Below are positions 49,918-57,953 of a DNA stretch of 64,000 nucleotides, piece after piece (position 1 is the first letter of the stretch; every line of letters starts with the position of its first letter). Under the pieces are notes generated by a model. It was not told where the DNA came from. It made no database searches and saw only the letters and a list, made by a program, of their open reading frames with translations. A program made the position numbers and the translations under genes. Origin of the DNA: Prosthecobacter fusiformis (GTDB taxonomy: Bacteria; Verrucomicrobiota; Verrucomicrobiia; Verrucomicrobiales; Verrucomicrobiaceae); NCBI RefSeq assembly GCF_004364345.1, contig NZ_SOCA01000001.1, positions 744,001 through 808,000 of the forward strand. The letters are read 5' to 3'.

Positions 49918-51546
49918 ATGTCCCTTACAGAATACAAAAAGAAACGGGACTTCAAAAAGACTGCCGAGCCGAAGGGCAAGAAGGAAACCGCTAAGGCCAG
50001 AGGCATCCGCCGTTTTGTGGTGCAGAAGCATGCGGCCTCCCGATTGCACTATGACTTCCGGCTGGAGCTGGATGGTACACTCAAGTCCTGGGCCGTCCCC
50101 AAAGGAATCCCATTCGCTAAAGGGGAAAAGCGCCTTGCTGTGGAGGTAGAGGATCACCCCATCTCATACATTGATTTTGAAGGCCCCATCCCCAAAGGAG
50201 AATACGGAGGCGGCACAGTCATGGTCTGGGATACCGGGACTTATGAACCGCTATCCAAAGCTCCTTTGAAGGAACTCGCAGGTGGAAAACTTCACTTCAC
50301 ACTCAGCGGCAGCAAGTTAAACGGCGAATGGTATTTAGTCAGGTTGCGGGATGAAAAACAGTGGCTTCTCATCCGCGCAGAGGATGACATGAAACCCGTC
50401 ACCAAGCGCATGGATGATACCTCCGCCATCTCTGGCCGGAACATGAAACAGCTCGCGGATGCAGATCCATGGATCAGTAACCGTCAGACAGACAAATCCA
50501 CCGGCAAGGTCAAAATCAAGCGCGTAACTAAAAGTGCGGCTAAAGCTACGGCAGCCCTGGAAAAACCCGTCAAAATGCCAGCGTTCGTGGAGCCCATGAA
50601 GGCCCGCCTAGTCGCCACGCCCCCCACTGATGACGGCTGGATCTATGAGGTCAAATTTGACGGCTTCCGTGCCCTCGCCTTCAAGCAAGGTAAAGAGGTG
50701 AGCCTCATTTCGCGCACGGAACATGACATGACGCACAAGTTTCCTGAAGTCACCGAAGCGCTCCAGGCACTGGATCTACCCAACTGCATTCTTGATGGTG
50801 AAGTTGTGGCCCTGGATGACAAAGGCCGCTCCTCCTTTCAAATGCTTCAGGCCTATGAGTTAGGGCAGGAGCAGCCGCCGCTTTGTTATTACGCCTTCGA
50901 CCTTTTAAGCCTCAAAGGCCGTGATCAAAAGAGCCGTTCCCTCCTGGATCGCAAAGATCGCCTGCGGGAAATCCTGCCTGATTCCGATGTCGTTCGTTAT
51001 TCAGCGTCTCTGGAAGGCGATGCCTCGGCTCTTCTCAAACAGGCGAGCAAGTTGGGTCTTGAAGGGCTCATTGGCAAGAAGTCCGATTCAACCTATGAAG
51101 CTGGCAAGCGCAGCGGCCACTGGATCAAACTGAAGCTCAATGCCGAGCAGGAAGTGGTGATTGGTGGTTACACACCACCCGCTGGCAGCCGCACTCAATT
51201 TGGAGCCCTCATTGTGGGCGTGCATGTGGATGGCAAACTCCAGTGCGTGGGCAAAGTGGGCACTGGCTTCAATGCAAAACTACTCCGCGAACTGCATGCG
51301 CAATTCCAGCCCTTGATCCAGGAAAAATGCCCTTTTAGCAATCTGCCAGTAGAAAGCAGCGGTCGCTGGGGACAGGGCATTACCAAAAGGGAAATGAAAA
51401 AATGCACCTGGCTCAAATCCAAACTCGTGTGTCAGGTCAAATTTGCTGAATGGACGCGCGACTCGCGACTGCGCCAGCCTGTTTTTGTGGGGATGCGTGA
51501 AGACAAACGAGCTAGCGAAGTCATCCGCGAAAAACCCGCCTCATGA
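49918..51546 (+). CDS. ligD: LigD phosphoesterase plus ATP-dependent DNA ligase
   Basis: The product is 542 residues. The N-terminal 3'-phosphoesterase domain (about 30-175) shows F-V-V-Q-K-H-A-A-S-R-L-H-Y-D-F-R-L-E and the W-A-V-P-K-G block that organise its metal site. The ligase domain (about 220-540) has the adenylated Lys246 in Y-E-V-K-F-D-G-F-R, followed by nucleotidyltransferase and OB-fold parts. The polymerase domain present in three-domain LigD is missing here and is encoded by the next gene, which overlaps this stop by four bases (ATGA). It seals breaks brought together by Ku. Confidence 0.95.
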   Translation: MSLTEYKKKRDFKKTAEPKGKKETAKARGIRRFVVQKHAASRLHYDFRLELDGTLKSWAVPKGIPFAKGEKRLAVEVEDHPISYIDFEGPIPKGEYGGGTVMVWDTGTYEPLSKAPLKELAGGKLHFTLSGSKLNGEWYLVRLRDEKQWLLIRAEDDMKPVTKRMDDTSAISGRNMKQLADADPWISNRQTDKSTGKVKIKRVTKSAAKATAALEKPVKMPAFVEPMKARLVATPPTDDGWIYEVKFDGFRALAFKQGKEVSLISRTEHDMTHKFPEVTEALQALDLPNCILDGEVVALDDKGRSSFQMLQAYELGQEQPPLCYYAFDLLSLKGRDQKSRSLLDRKDRLREILPDSDVVRYSASLEGDASALLKQASKLGLEGLIGKKSDSTYEAGKRSGHWIKLKLNAEQEVVIGGYTPPAGSRTQFGALIVGVHVDGKLQCVGKVGTGFNAKLLRELHAQFQPLIQEKCPFSNLPVESSGRWGQGITKREMKKCTWLKSKLVCQVKFAEWTRDSRLRQPVFVGMREDKRASEVIREKPAS

Positions 51547-52451
51547 GCAAAAAATCCCAGCTTGAAGTCGAAGGTGTACAGGTGCCGGTGAGCAATCTGG
51601 AAAAGGTCATGTATCCCAAAACTGGCTTCACCAAGGGAGATGTTATCAACTATTATATCCGTGTCGCGGAATACATGCTTCCACATCTCGCCTCACGGGC
51701 CATCACACTGAAGCGATACCCGGATGGAGTGGATGGCTTTTTCTTCTATGAGAAACAATGCCCTGACCATGCACCCGAATGGATCAAGACTACCAAGGTG
51801 GCTAAAACAGATGGCAGCATTGATTACTGCGTGATTGGTGATCTCCCCTCACTCGTATGGGTGGCGAATCTGGCCAACTTGGAATTCCATACTTTTTTAC
51901 ACCGCAAAACTGCGGTCAAACGTCCTGCCGTGCTTGCCTTCGACCTCGATCCTGGACCACCTGCGGATATTTTGACCTGCTGTAAAGTAGGCCTCCTGCT
52001 GAAAGACCTGTTTGACTCCCTCGGGCTACAAAGCTTCCCCAAAACATCCGGCTCGAAAGGTCTCCAGGTTTACGTGCCGCTGAACACCCCTGTGACCTAT
52101 GATCGAACCAAAGCCTTTGCCCAGGCCATTGCACAGGCGCTGGAACAGCAATGCCCTGACCTTGTCGTTTCCAAGATGCTGAAAAAGCTCCGCGATGGAA
52201 AAGTCCTGCTGGACTGGAGTCAAAACGATGACCACAAAACCACCGTGAATGTCTATTCACTGAGGGCCAAAGAACGTCCCACGATCTCCACCCCTGTAAC
52301 CTGGGAGGAAGTGGAAAATGCATTGAAACGCAAGAAGCCCCTCGTCTTTGAAACGAAGGACATCTTTAAACGCCTGAAGAAACATGGCGACCTTTTTGCC
52401 CCCGTGCTGACTCTGAAGCAAAAGCTTCCAGCCATTCGCTCATTGGAGTAA
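51543..52451 (+). CDS. LigD polymerase domain as a separate protein
   Basis: The product is 302 residues of the archaeo-eukaryotic primase (PolDom) family. Its opening V-S-N-L-E-K-V-M-Y-P-K-T-G-F-T-K-G-D and the catalytic aspartates in A-F-D-L-D-P-G-P fit LigD polymerase domains, as does S-G-S-K-G-L-Q-V-Y-V-P-L and the third acid in V-L-L-D-W-S-Q-N. It adds nucleotides at gapped ends before ligation. It starts inside the end of the ligase gene (ATGA overlap), so it is translated with it. Confidence 0.93.
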   Translation: MSKKSQLEVEGVQVPVSNLEKVMYPKTGFTKGDVINYYIRVAEYMLPHLASRAITLKRYPDGVDGFFFYEKQCPDHAPEWIKTTKVAKTDGSIDYCVIGDLPSLVWVANLANLEFHTFLHRKTAVKRPAVLAFDLDPGPPADILTCCKVGLLLKDLFDSLGLQSFPKTSGSKGLQVYVPLNTPVTYDRTKAFAQAIAQALEQQCPDLVVSKMLKKLRDGKVLLDWSQNDDHKTTVNVYSLRAKERPTISTPVTWEEVENALKRKKPLVFETKDIFKRLKKHGDLFAPVLTLKQKLPAIRSLE

Positions 52452-52471
52452 CAGATCGCGGAGGGTTCGAC

Positions 52472-52651
52472 TTAGGGAGCCGCGTTTACTGGAGCGGGGC
52501 TGCTCATATCAGCATCACCCGGCGCAGCTCTGCCCCAGAGGAAAAACCACATGGCCAGGCCGATCAACGCCAAGATGGCGAAAAAGAGCACCGTACAACC
52601 CAACCCGCCACGACCCGATCTAATTTCAGGTTCAGTAAATTTATCATTCAT
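52472..52651 (-). CDS. 59-residue single-pass membrane protein
   Basis: This is too short for many gene finders. The ATG at 52651 gives N-D-K-F-T-E-P-E-I-R-S-G-R-G-G-L-G, then one transmembrane helix (about residues 17-40, V-L-F-F-A-I-L-A-L-I-G-L-A-M-W-F-F-L-W) and a short acidic Ala/Pro tail. No Shine-Dalgarno site is seen; a TATAAT hexamer ends five bases before the ATG on the minus strand, which would fit a leaderless or very short-leader transcript or may be chance. It is convergent with the NHEJ operon (20-base gap). Confidence 0.55.
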   Translation of the reverse strand: MNDKFTEPEIRSGRGGLGCTVLFFAILALIGLAMWFFLWGRAAPGDADMSSPAPVNAAP

Positions 52652-52685
52652 AAGATTATATAGTTTTAGTTAGACCTGAATTCGG

Positions 52686-53927
52686 TCATGCATGTTTGAT
52701 CGCCACAGGAGCACCCGATTCGATGGATTTGTACAAGGCTTCCAGGATGCGCATATCAGCCAGCCCCATCTCCCCCGGTGTGTGGCACTTTTCATCGTTC
52801 AGGATCGACTTTGAAAAATGATCCATCTCCTTGCTGAAATGGTTCTCTGCTTGCAGCAGCACTTCCTTTGCTTCTGCATCACCGCTCTTGGCATCGCCTT
52901 CTTTGACATGCAGCCGCAACCCCCGATAACTGAAGGCAGGGTCCATGTTCAGATAACCTTCTGTGCCATGCACCCGATAAAATCGGCTTTCCGCCATACC
53001 GAAAGAACAATCACAATGAGCCAACGCTCCAGAAGGATACTTCAGAGTGTAGGCAACACTTTCCGGCACTTCGCGAAAACGAGGATCATCCTCAGGTTTC
53101 CTCGCATAAGCAAAAACCTCCACAGGCTCCTCACCGAGGGTATACCTCGCCGCATTGATGCTGTAAACGCCCACGTCCCCTAGCGGTCCACCACCCAATT
53201 TGCCACTCAATCGTATGTTAGGCGCTTTGACATCCTGAGCGTTTGTGGAAACAAAGGTCTTGATCTTGCCTAGCGCTCCGCTTTTGCAGATCTCCATCGC
53301 CTTCATGTTAAAAGGCTCGTAGTGCAGCCGGTAGGCGATCATCAATTTCTTCTTCGCCTCCTGGGATGCCGCGATCATTTCTTCAGCCTCCTGCACTGTG
53401 TTGGACATGGGTTTTTCGCACAGGACATGCTTGCCCGCCTTCAATCCACGGATCGTAAATTCCGCATGCATGCTGTTAGGCAGGACGATGTAAATGACAT
53501 CCACCCTTTTGTCATCCGCTAGGCGATCATACGTTTCATAGTCGTATATAGCATCTTCGTTGATGCCATAAAACTTGGCCACTTTACGCGCTTTATCCGG
53601 ATGGCCGCTGACCAGTGCGACTGGCTTCGAGTATTCACATTCCGCAAACGCTGGCATGATCTCTTCCAAAGCGAGCTGACCGAGACCGACAATTGCCCAC
53701 CCGACCTGCTTTTCGTTCTTAACTGGCAGCTTCAAGTTAGCTGGTTGTTTGTCAGGAGGGGCCAATGGAATGGCTGCGCTTTTAGATCCGATACTCTCTC
53801 CTGGAGCCTGATTGCCTGAAGCTCCGACCGAAGGTGCAGCCAGCAGACTTGGGCTGATGCCGACCATTCCAGACAGACCAGCGGAAGAGAACAGGAAACG
53901 GCGGCGGCTGGTGTTTAAAGTATTCAT
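52686..53927 (-). CDS. Gfo/Idh/MocA family oxidoreductase, Tat-exported
   Basis: The product is 413 residues. A twin-arginine signal S-R-R-R-F-L-F-S-S-A-G opens it, so it is exported folded with its cofactor, as in glucose-fructose oxidoreductase. The NAD(P) fold begins A-I-V-G-L-G-Q-L-A-L (about 79), and the family motif is H-V-L-C-E-K-P-M-S near 165-173. The C-terminal part carries G-G-G-P-L-G-D-V-G-V-Y, close to the usual D-x-G-x-Y substrate site. The substrate is probably a sugar or sugar acid. It lies alone on the minus strand downstream of small secreted-protein genes. Confidence 0.9.
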   Translation of the reverse strand: MNTLNTSRRRFLFSSAGLSGMVGISPSLLAAPSVGASGNQAPGESIGSKSAAIPLAPPDKQPANLKLPVKNEKQVGWAIVGLGQLALEEIMPAFAECEYSKPVALVSGHPDKARKVAKFYGINEDAIYDYETYDRLADDKRVDVIYIVLPNSMHAEFTIRGLKAGKHVLCEKPMSNTVQEAEEMIAASQEAKKKLMIAYRLHYEPFNMKAMEICKSGALGKIKTFVSTNAQDVKAPNIRLSGKLGGGPLGDVGVYSINAARYTLGEEPVEVFAYARKPEDDPRFREVPESVAYTLKYPSGALAHCDCSFGMAESRFYRVHGTEGYLNMDPAFSYRGLRLHVKEGDAKSGDAEAKEVLLQAENHFSKEMDHFSKSILNDEKCHTPGEMGLADMRILEALYKSIESGAPVAIKHA

Positions 53928-53992
53928 GTCTGACTAAGATCGGCCCGAGATTCCCCTCTGGATGTTTCATGTGCACGTCTGCTTAACAAAAC

Positions 53993-54020
53993 AAACGGCC
54001 TGGCATAAGCCAGGCCGTTT
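53993..54020. terminator. Bidirectional hairpin terminator
   Basis: AAACGGCCTGGC (53993-54004), ATAA, GCCAGGCCGTTT (54009-54020) is a perfect 12-base stem. On the minus strand it is followed by a T-rich run, so it should end the transcript of the lipoprotein gene at 54048. Confidence 0.85.
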
Positions 54021-54047
54021 TAGATTTAAACTGTGTTCAGAGGGACC

Positions 54048-54230
54048 TTAATAGGTTTGCACCGTCTGTGTCTGCACCGTTCCATAAGGAGTAGTGCGCG
54101 TGGTTGTTTCCTCCATGGTTGTCACGGTAGTGGGAGGCACCTGGACCGGTACGACTTCCACTTCAGTTTCGCAACTGGTGACAAAACCAAGACCAAGGAC
54201 AGCCAACGATAGGATAAGAAATGATTTCAT
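54048..54230 (-). CDS. 60-residue lipoprotein
   Basis: The ATG at 54230 starts a lipoprotein signal M-K-S-F-L-I-L-S-L-A-V-L-G-L-G-F-V-T-S-C (Cys20). The mature 40 residues are Thr/Val-rich (P-V-Q-V-P-P-T-T-V-T-T-M-E-E-T-T-T-R-T-T), with a Y-G-T-V-Q-T-Q-T-V-Q-T-Y end, resembling a small surface lipoprotein or a stalk. Its Thr-Val composition resembles that of the neighbouring 54251 protein. The gap between them is 20 bases on the same strand, suggesting an operon. Function is unknown. Confidence 0.75.
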   Translation of the reverse strand: MKSFLILSLAVLGLGFVTSCETEVEVVPVQVPPTTVTTMEETTTRTTPYGTVQTQTVQTY

Positions 54231-54250
54231 AGTGTGCGGGATTGCATTGT

Positions 54251-54913
54251 TTATTCGGTTACGGTCGTCCGAATGGTTGTTCTTTTTTCTTCAATCACAG
54301 GAACTGGAGCGACGACGGCTGTTTTGACGATGACCTTGGAAGCGACCAGATTTTCTCCAACCTGCGTATACTGAATGGTGACAGGCTGGCCTGCGCGCAC
54401 TGTCTCAATGGCCACAGGGTTACCCGCTTCATCCACGTAAGTGGTGGTCTGCGCAGAACTATACCGGACAGGTGTTGGAGACGAATCACTGCGGATGATC
54501 AGCCTTTCTGGGCCGAACTCGCTGATGACGCCTGAAGATGTCGTCACGGTTTCTGTCATTGCAGGGCTTTGGGCACGTGTCCTTACCACCACTTTGTCAG
54601 CCACGAGTGCATCTCCCACCCGGGTATAATGAACAGTGGCGGGCAGACCGGAACGAATCACCGTTGCAGATACTGGCGTGCCTGTTTCATCGACATAAGT
54701 GGTTCGTTCACTGAAGGTATACCGCATCGGTTGGGCTCCCGATTGGGTTCGGATGATGACAGCCTGAGGGCCGAATTCACTGATGGTGCCATCGGCAGTC
54801 GTGGCTGTGGTCACGGTTTCCACCGTCTGAGTTTGTGCGAGCGTAATACCGGTCACACACAATGCCCCGGTGGTAAGGGCAGTTTTGAGGATTCGAGCAA
54901 AGATGGTTTTCAT
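54251..54913 (-). CDS. Secreted protein with two tandem 75-residue repeats
   Basis: The ATG at 54913 (MKTIFARILKTAL) begins a signal peptide (about 1-26, T-L-A-Q); an in-frame start at 54961 is less likely. The product is 220 residues. Two repeats are plain: I-S-E-F-G-P-Q-A-V-I-I-R-T then T-T-Y-V-D-E-T-G-T-P-V, and I-S-E-F-G-P-E-R-L-I-I-R-S then T-T-Y-V-D-E-A-G-N-P-V, each closing with V-G-x-x-L-V-A-x-K-V-x-V. The fold looks like a beta-strand module. It is followed by a small lipoprotein gene. No family is recognised. Confidence 0.8.
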   Translation of the reverse strand: MKTIFARILKTALTTGALCVTGITLAQTQTVETVTTATTADGTISEFGPQAVIIRTQSGAQPMRYTFSERTTYVDETGTPVSATVIRSGLPATVHYTRVGDALVADKVVVRTRAQSPAMTETVTTSSGVISEFGPERLIIRSDSSPTPVRYSSAQTTTYVDEAGNPVAIETVRAGQPVTIQYTQVGENLVASKVIVKTAVVAPVPVIEEKRTTIRTTVTE

Positions 54914-55090
54914 ATCAGGAGGGTTAATGGATCGACGAAGTGCTTTTGCTGCACTCTTCACATCTCCATCGCGCGCGGCACCGAAACCGTGTGCATCATA
55001 GTTTGTTAACCGAAAATTTAAACAGTCTTATCCGCTTCAATAATTGTCCTCAGAGCACGCAAAGTCAGCACACCATTCGAAACACAATGC

Positions 55091-56275
55091 ATGAAAACGA
55101 TTTCCTTCCTGTGCTTCCTGGCAGCCCTTTCCACACTCCGCTCCATCGCAGCTCCGCCTGAAACGTCTCCCACTTTAAATCTCAATCTGGAAGAAGCGGC
55201 GGTTTTCCAAAACCAGCAAATCACAGGAGTCACCGTTTCCAAAACTGGTCGCCTGTTTGTCAATTTCCCCTTTTGGTCCGATGATCATACCGATTCCGTT
55301 TTGGAAATCCTTCCAGACGGATCTACCCGGCCTTATCCAGACTCCAAATGGAACAATAAAAAGGGTGCTGCTAAATCTCGATTCATCTGTGTCCAAAGCG
55401 TTTATGTGGATGATGAAGACACCTTGTGGATTCTTGATCCCGCGTCCCCAAAAATGGAAGCTGTTGTGCCTGATGGCCCCAAGCTTCTTCAAGTCAATTT
55501 GAAGACTGACAAAGTCACCCAAGTCTTTCGCTTTGATCCATCCGTGACACCTGAGAAGTCTTATCTCAATGACATCCGTGTGGACATTGTTAGCGGTCAT
55601 GCATTCATCACAGACAGTGGCACGGGTGCACTCATCGTGCTCGATATCAAAACCGGGAAAGCCCGTAGACTGCTGCATGAGCATCCTTCAACCAAAGCCG
55701 AAGAAGGAGTCGAGCTCCTGGTGGACGGCATCAAGGTCATTGATCCTAAAACAGGCAAGGCACCGCAGATTCATTCGGATGGCATCGCCTTAGACAAAGA
55801 AGGCGGCTGGCTCTACTACCACGCCCTGACCGGACGCACCCTCTACCGCATCGCCACCGCGGATCTCATCAATCCCAAGCTCACGACGGAGGAACTCGGC
55901 AAAAAAGTGGTCAATGTGGCCACCACATCCGCGCCCGATGGCATGCTGGAAGCCGACAACGGATCCCTTTACCTCACCGCTATTGAAAGCGGAGCAATCG
56001 TTCACTTTGATCCACGCTCCAAAGAAACGGCGACCCTTATTGAAGATAGCCGTATCCAATGGCCGGATACCCTCAGCCTCGCCCCGGATGGCACGATGTA
56101 TATTACGGCTTCCCAGATCCATCGTATGCCCCAGTATAATGGCGGCAAGAGCCAGCAAAAGGGTCCTTATACGCTTTACCGTTTTAAGATGAATCCGCCT
56201 TCTCCGAAGTCGCCCGAGGAACAAGCGGCACAAAATCCCGATTCGCCATTGCCGAACAGCAGCACCGGACGCTGA
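55091..56275 (+). CDS. Secreted major royal jelly / yellow-like propeller protein
   Basis: The product is 394 residues with a signal peptide (about 1-21, S-I-A-A). It belongs to the royal-jelly/yellow propeller family: blocks include T-G-V-T-V-S-K-T-G-R-L-F-V-N-F-P-F-W, L-W-I-L-D-P-A-S-P and Y-L-N-D-I-R-V-D, then D-G-I-A-L-D and Y-Y-H-A-L-T-G-R-T-L-Y. Bacterial members bind small molecules or act as lactonases related to the SMP-30 fold; the substrate here is unknown. It is divergent from the tandem-repeat gene and ends 28 bases before the tRNA. Confidence 0.85.
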   Translation: MKTISFLCFLAALSTLRSIAAPPETSPTLNLNLEEAAVFQNQQITGVTVSKTGRLFVNFPFWSDDHTDSVLEILPDGSTRPYPDSKWNNKKGAAKSRFICVQSVYVDDEDTLWILDPASPKMEAVVPDGPKLLQVNLKTDKVTQVFRFDPSVTPEKSYLNDIRVDIVSGHAFITDSGTGALIVLDIKTGKARRLLHEHPSTKAEEGVELLVDGIKVIDPKTGKAPQIHSDGIALDKEGGWLYYHALTGRTLYRIATADLINPKLTTEELGKKVVNVATTSAPDGMLEADNGSLYLTAIESGAIVHFDPRSKETATLIEDSRIQWPDTLSLAPDGTMYITASQIHRMPQYNGGKSQQKGPYTLYRFKMNPPSPKSPEEQAAQNPDSPLPNSSTGR

Positions 56276-56303
56276 TCCCTTTTCATCATTTAGACGGGAA
56301 ATG

Positions 56304-56377
56304 TGGAGCGGATGGTGGGAATCGAACCCACGTATCAAGCTTGGGAAGCTCGTATTCTACCATTGAACTACACCCGC
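56304..56377 (-). tRNA. tRNA-Gly (anticodon CCC)
   Basis: Read on the minus strand, the acceptor is GCGGGTG (5', ending at 56377) pairing with CATCCGC, followed by T and an encoded CCA (56304-56306). The D-arm contains AGTTCAATGGTAGA, the anticodon loop is CTTCCCAAG giving CCC, and the T-arm has GTGGGTTCGATTCCCAC. The anticodon stem has one G-T pair. The length is 74 including CCA. It lies antisense to the 5' leader of thrC. Confidence 0.93.
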
Positions 56378-56497
56378 AGTGGTGTGGAGGACAAGATATG
56401 GGCGATGGGGTGGCTGATGTCAAATAACATGGTGAGGTGTTTCGCATGCTCTGGGCTTGAGTTACCCGCCAGACCGGGCATTCTCAGGGGGACAACC

Positions 56498-57856
56498 ATG
56501 TTTTACATCTCCACCCGCGGGCAAACGCGCCCCCACTCCTTCACGGAAGCTGTCGAAGTCGGCCTGGCCACTGATGGCGGCTTGTTCCTGCCTGAGAAGC
56601 TCCCTGACATTTCTGGGAAACTGGCCAGTTGGGCGGGGCTGACTTACCCCGAGTTGGCGGCGGAGTTTTTCACCCTTTTCGGACCGGACATCCCCGCTGA
56701 AGAATGGCGATCCCTCACGGCAGAGGCTTATTCCCGGTTTGATTCCCCGGATGTCGCTCCGCTGAAAAAGATCTCCGAACAGACCTATGTGCTGGAGCTG
56801 TGGCACGGCCCCACCCTGGCCTTCAAGGACTTCGCCCTGCAACTCCTCGGCCTTTTGTATAAACGCCAGGTCAAGCTGAAGGGCAAGAAACTGGCTGTGC
56901 TGGGTGCCACCTCTGGGGATACCGGGAGTGCGGCCATTCATGGATGCATGGGGCAGGAGGGCATCGAAATCTTCATCCTTTATCCCAATGGCCGTGTGGC
57001 TCCGCTGCAAGAGCGCCAGATGGCCTGCACAGGTGCAGCCAACGTCTATGCCATCCCGGTCCCTGGCACCTTTGATGACGCGCAGCGTGTGGTGAAGGAA
57101 TGCTTTGGAGATCCCTCCTTTGTCTCTGCCGTCAATCTCTCGGCTGTGAACAGCATCAACATCGCCCGTGTGCTGGCCCAATGCGTGTATTACATCTGGG
57201 CCTGGATGAAGCTTCCTGAAGAAGCACGGGCCACCGTGGAATTCGTCGTTCCAACGGGCAACTTTGGCAATGTCATGGCCGGATGGATGGCCCAGCAGAT
57301 GGGCCTTCCTTGTGGAGGATTCCGTGTGGCTACCAATCAGAATGACATCCTCTACCGCTTCTTTGAAACTGGGGAGTATAAACAGGGCGATGTTTCCCCA
57401 AGCTATGCACCCAGCATGGACATCCAGGCTGCGTCTAACTTTGAGCGTTATCTCTATTTCATGCTCGGCAAGGACCAGAACCGCGTCCGCGAAATCATGC
57501 TGCGTATGAAAAGGGGCGACCGAGTCACCCTGCCGAAAACGGCTTCCAGCTTCCGTGCCAGCCGCATGGATGATGCCACCATCGCCGAAGTCATCGCCCA
57601 AGTGTGGAAGGACCACGGATACGTGGTGGACCCTCACACCGCCTGCGCCTTTACCGACATGGCCAAGGACCGCGTCAGTGTCGTGCTGAGCACGGCCAGC
57701 CCGGCCAAGTTCCCGGAGGTGGTCCAGGAGGCCACCGGTGCAGAGCCTCTGCACCCCAGCCTCGAAGTGTTGAAAGCCCTGCCGCTGAAGACGGATCCAC
57801 TGCCAGCCACGGCTGAGGCTGTTAAAGCGTTCATCCGCGAAAAAGTCGGCGCTTAG
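56498..57856 (+). CDS. thrC: Threonine synthase
   Basis: The ATG at 56498 (MFYISTRGQ) is preceded by AGGGGG and is the family start. An in-frame reading from 56303 runs through the tRNA in antisense and is not real. The product is 452 residues. It converts O-phosphohomoserine to threonine with pyridoxal phosphate; Lys110 in T-L-A-F-K-D-F-A-L-Q carries the cofactor, and T-S-G-D-T-G-S-A-A and P-T-G-N-F-G-N bind phosphate. It is the long form typical of bacteria and yeast. It stands alone, convergent with a sulfatase. Confidence 0.95.
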   Translation: MFYISTRGQTRPHSFTEAVEVGLATDGGLFLPEKLPDISGKLASWAGLTYPELAAEFFTLFGPDIPAEEWRSLTAEAYSRFDSPDVAPLKKISEQTYVLELWHGPTLAFKDFALQLLGLLYKRQVKLKGKKLAVLGATSGDTGSAAIHGCMGQEGIEIFILYPNGRVAPLQERQMACTGAANVYAIPVPGTFDDAQRVVKECFGDPSFVSAVNLSAVNSINIARVLAQCVYYIWAWMKLPEEARATVEFVVPTGNFGNVMAGWMAQQMGLPCGGFRVATNQNDILYRFFETGEYKQGDVSPSYAPSMDIQAASNFERYLYFMLGKDQNRVREIMLRMKRGDRVTLPKTASSFRASRMDDATIAEVIAQVWKDHGYVVDPHTACAFTDMAKDRVSVVLSTASPAKFPEVVQEATGAEPLHPSLEVLKALPLKTDPLPATAEAVKAFIREKVGA

Positions 57857-57896
57857 CGGCGCCTCGCTTCTTCTAGATCCATCGTCATATGTGCGG

Positions 57897-57918
57897 CCTT
57901 CGGCGTCTCCGCCGAAGG
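57897..57918. terminator. Hairpin between convergent thrC and sulfatase genes
   Basis: CCTTCGGC (57897-57904) pairs with GCCGAAGG (57911-57918) across GTCTCC. A second, shorter hairpin (GGCGC..GCGCC) lies just after the thrC stop. There is no U-run, so termination is inferred from position only. Confidence 0.45.
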
Positions 57919-57953
57919 ACGTTCCTGGATGTTCTTCTCTCAATTCGTTCCAT

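Noticed and set aside
56303..56497. N-terminal extension of thrC beginning MERMVGIEPTYQAW
   Set aside because: This peptide is the antisense translation of tRNA-Gly, a well-known annotation artefact. The true start is the ATG at 56498 with AGGGGG ahead.
56462..57943. A 493-codon open frame on the minus strand
   Set aside because: It is antisense to thrC, which is certain from its pyridoxal-phosphate and phosphate-binding motifs. The frame has no signal or domain marks.
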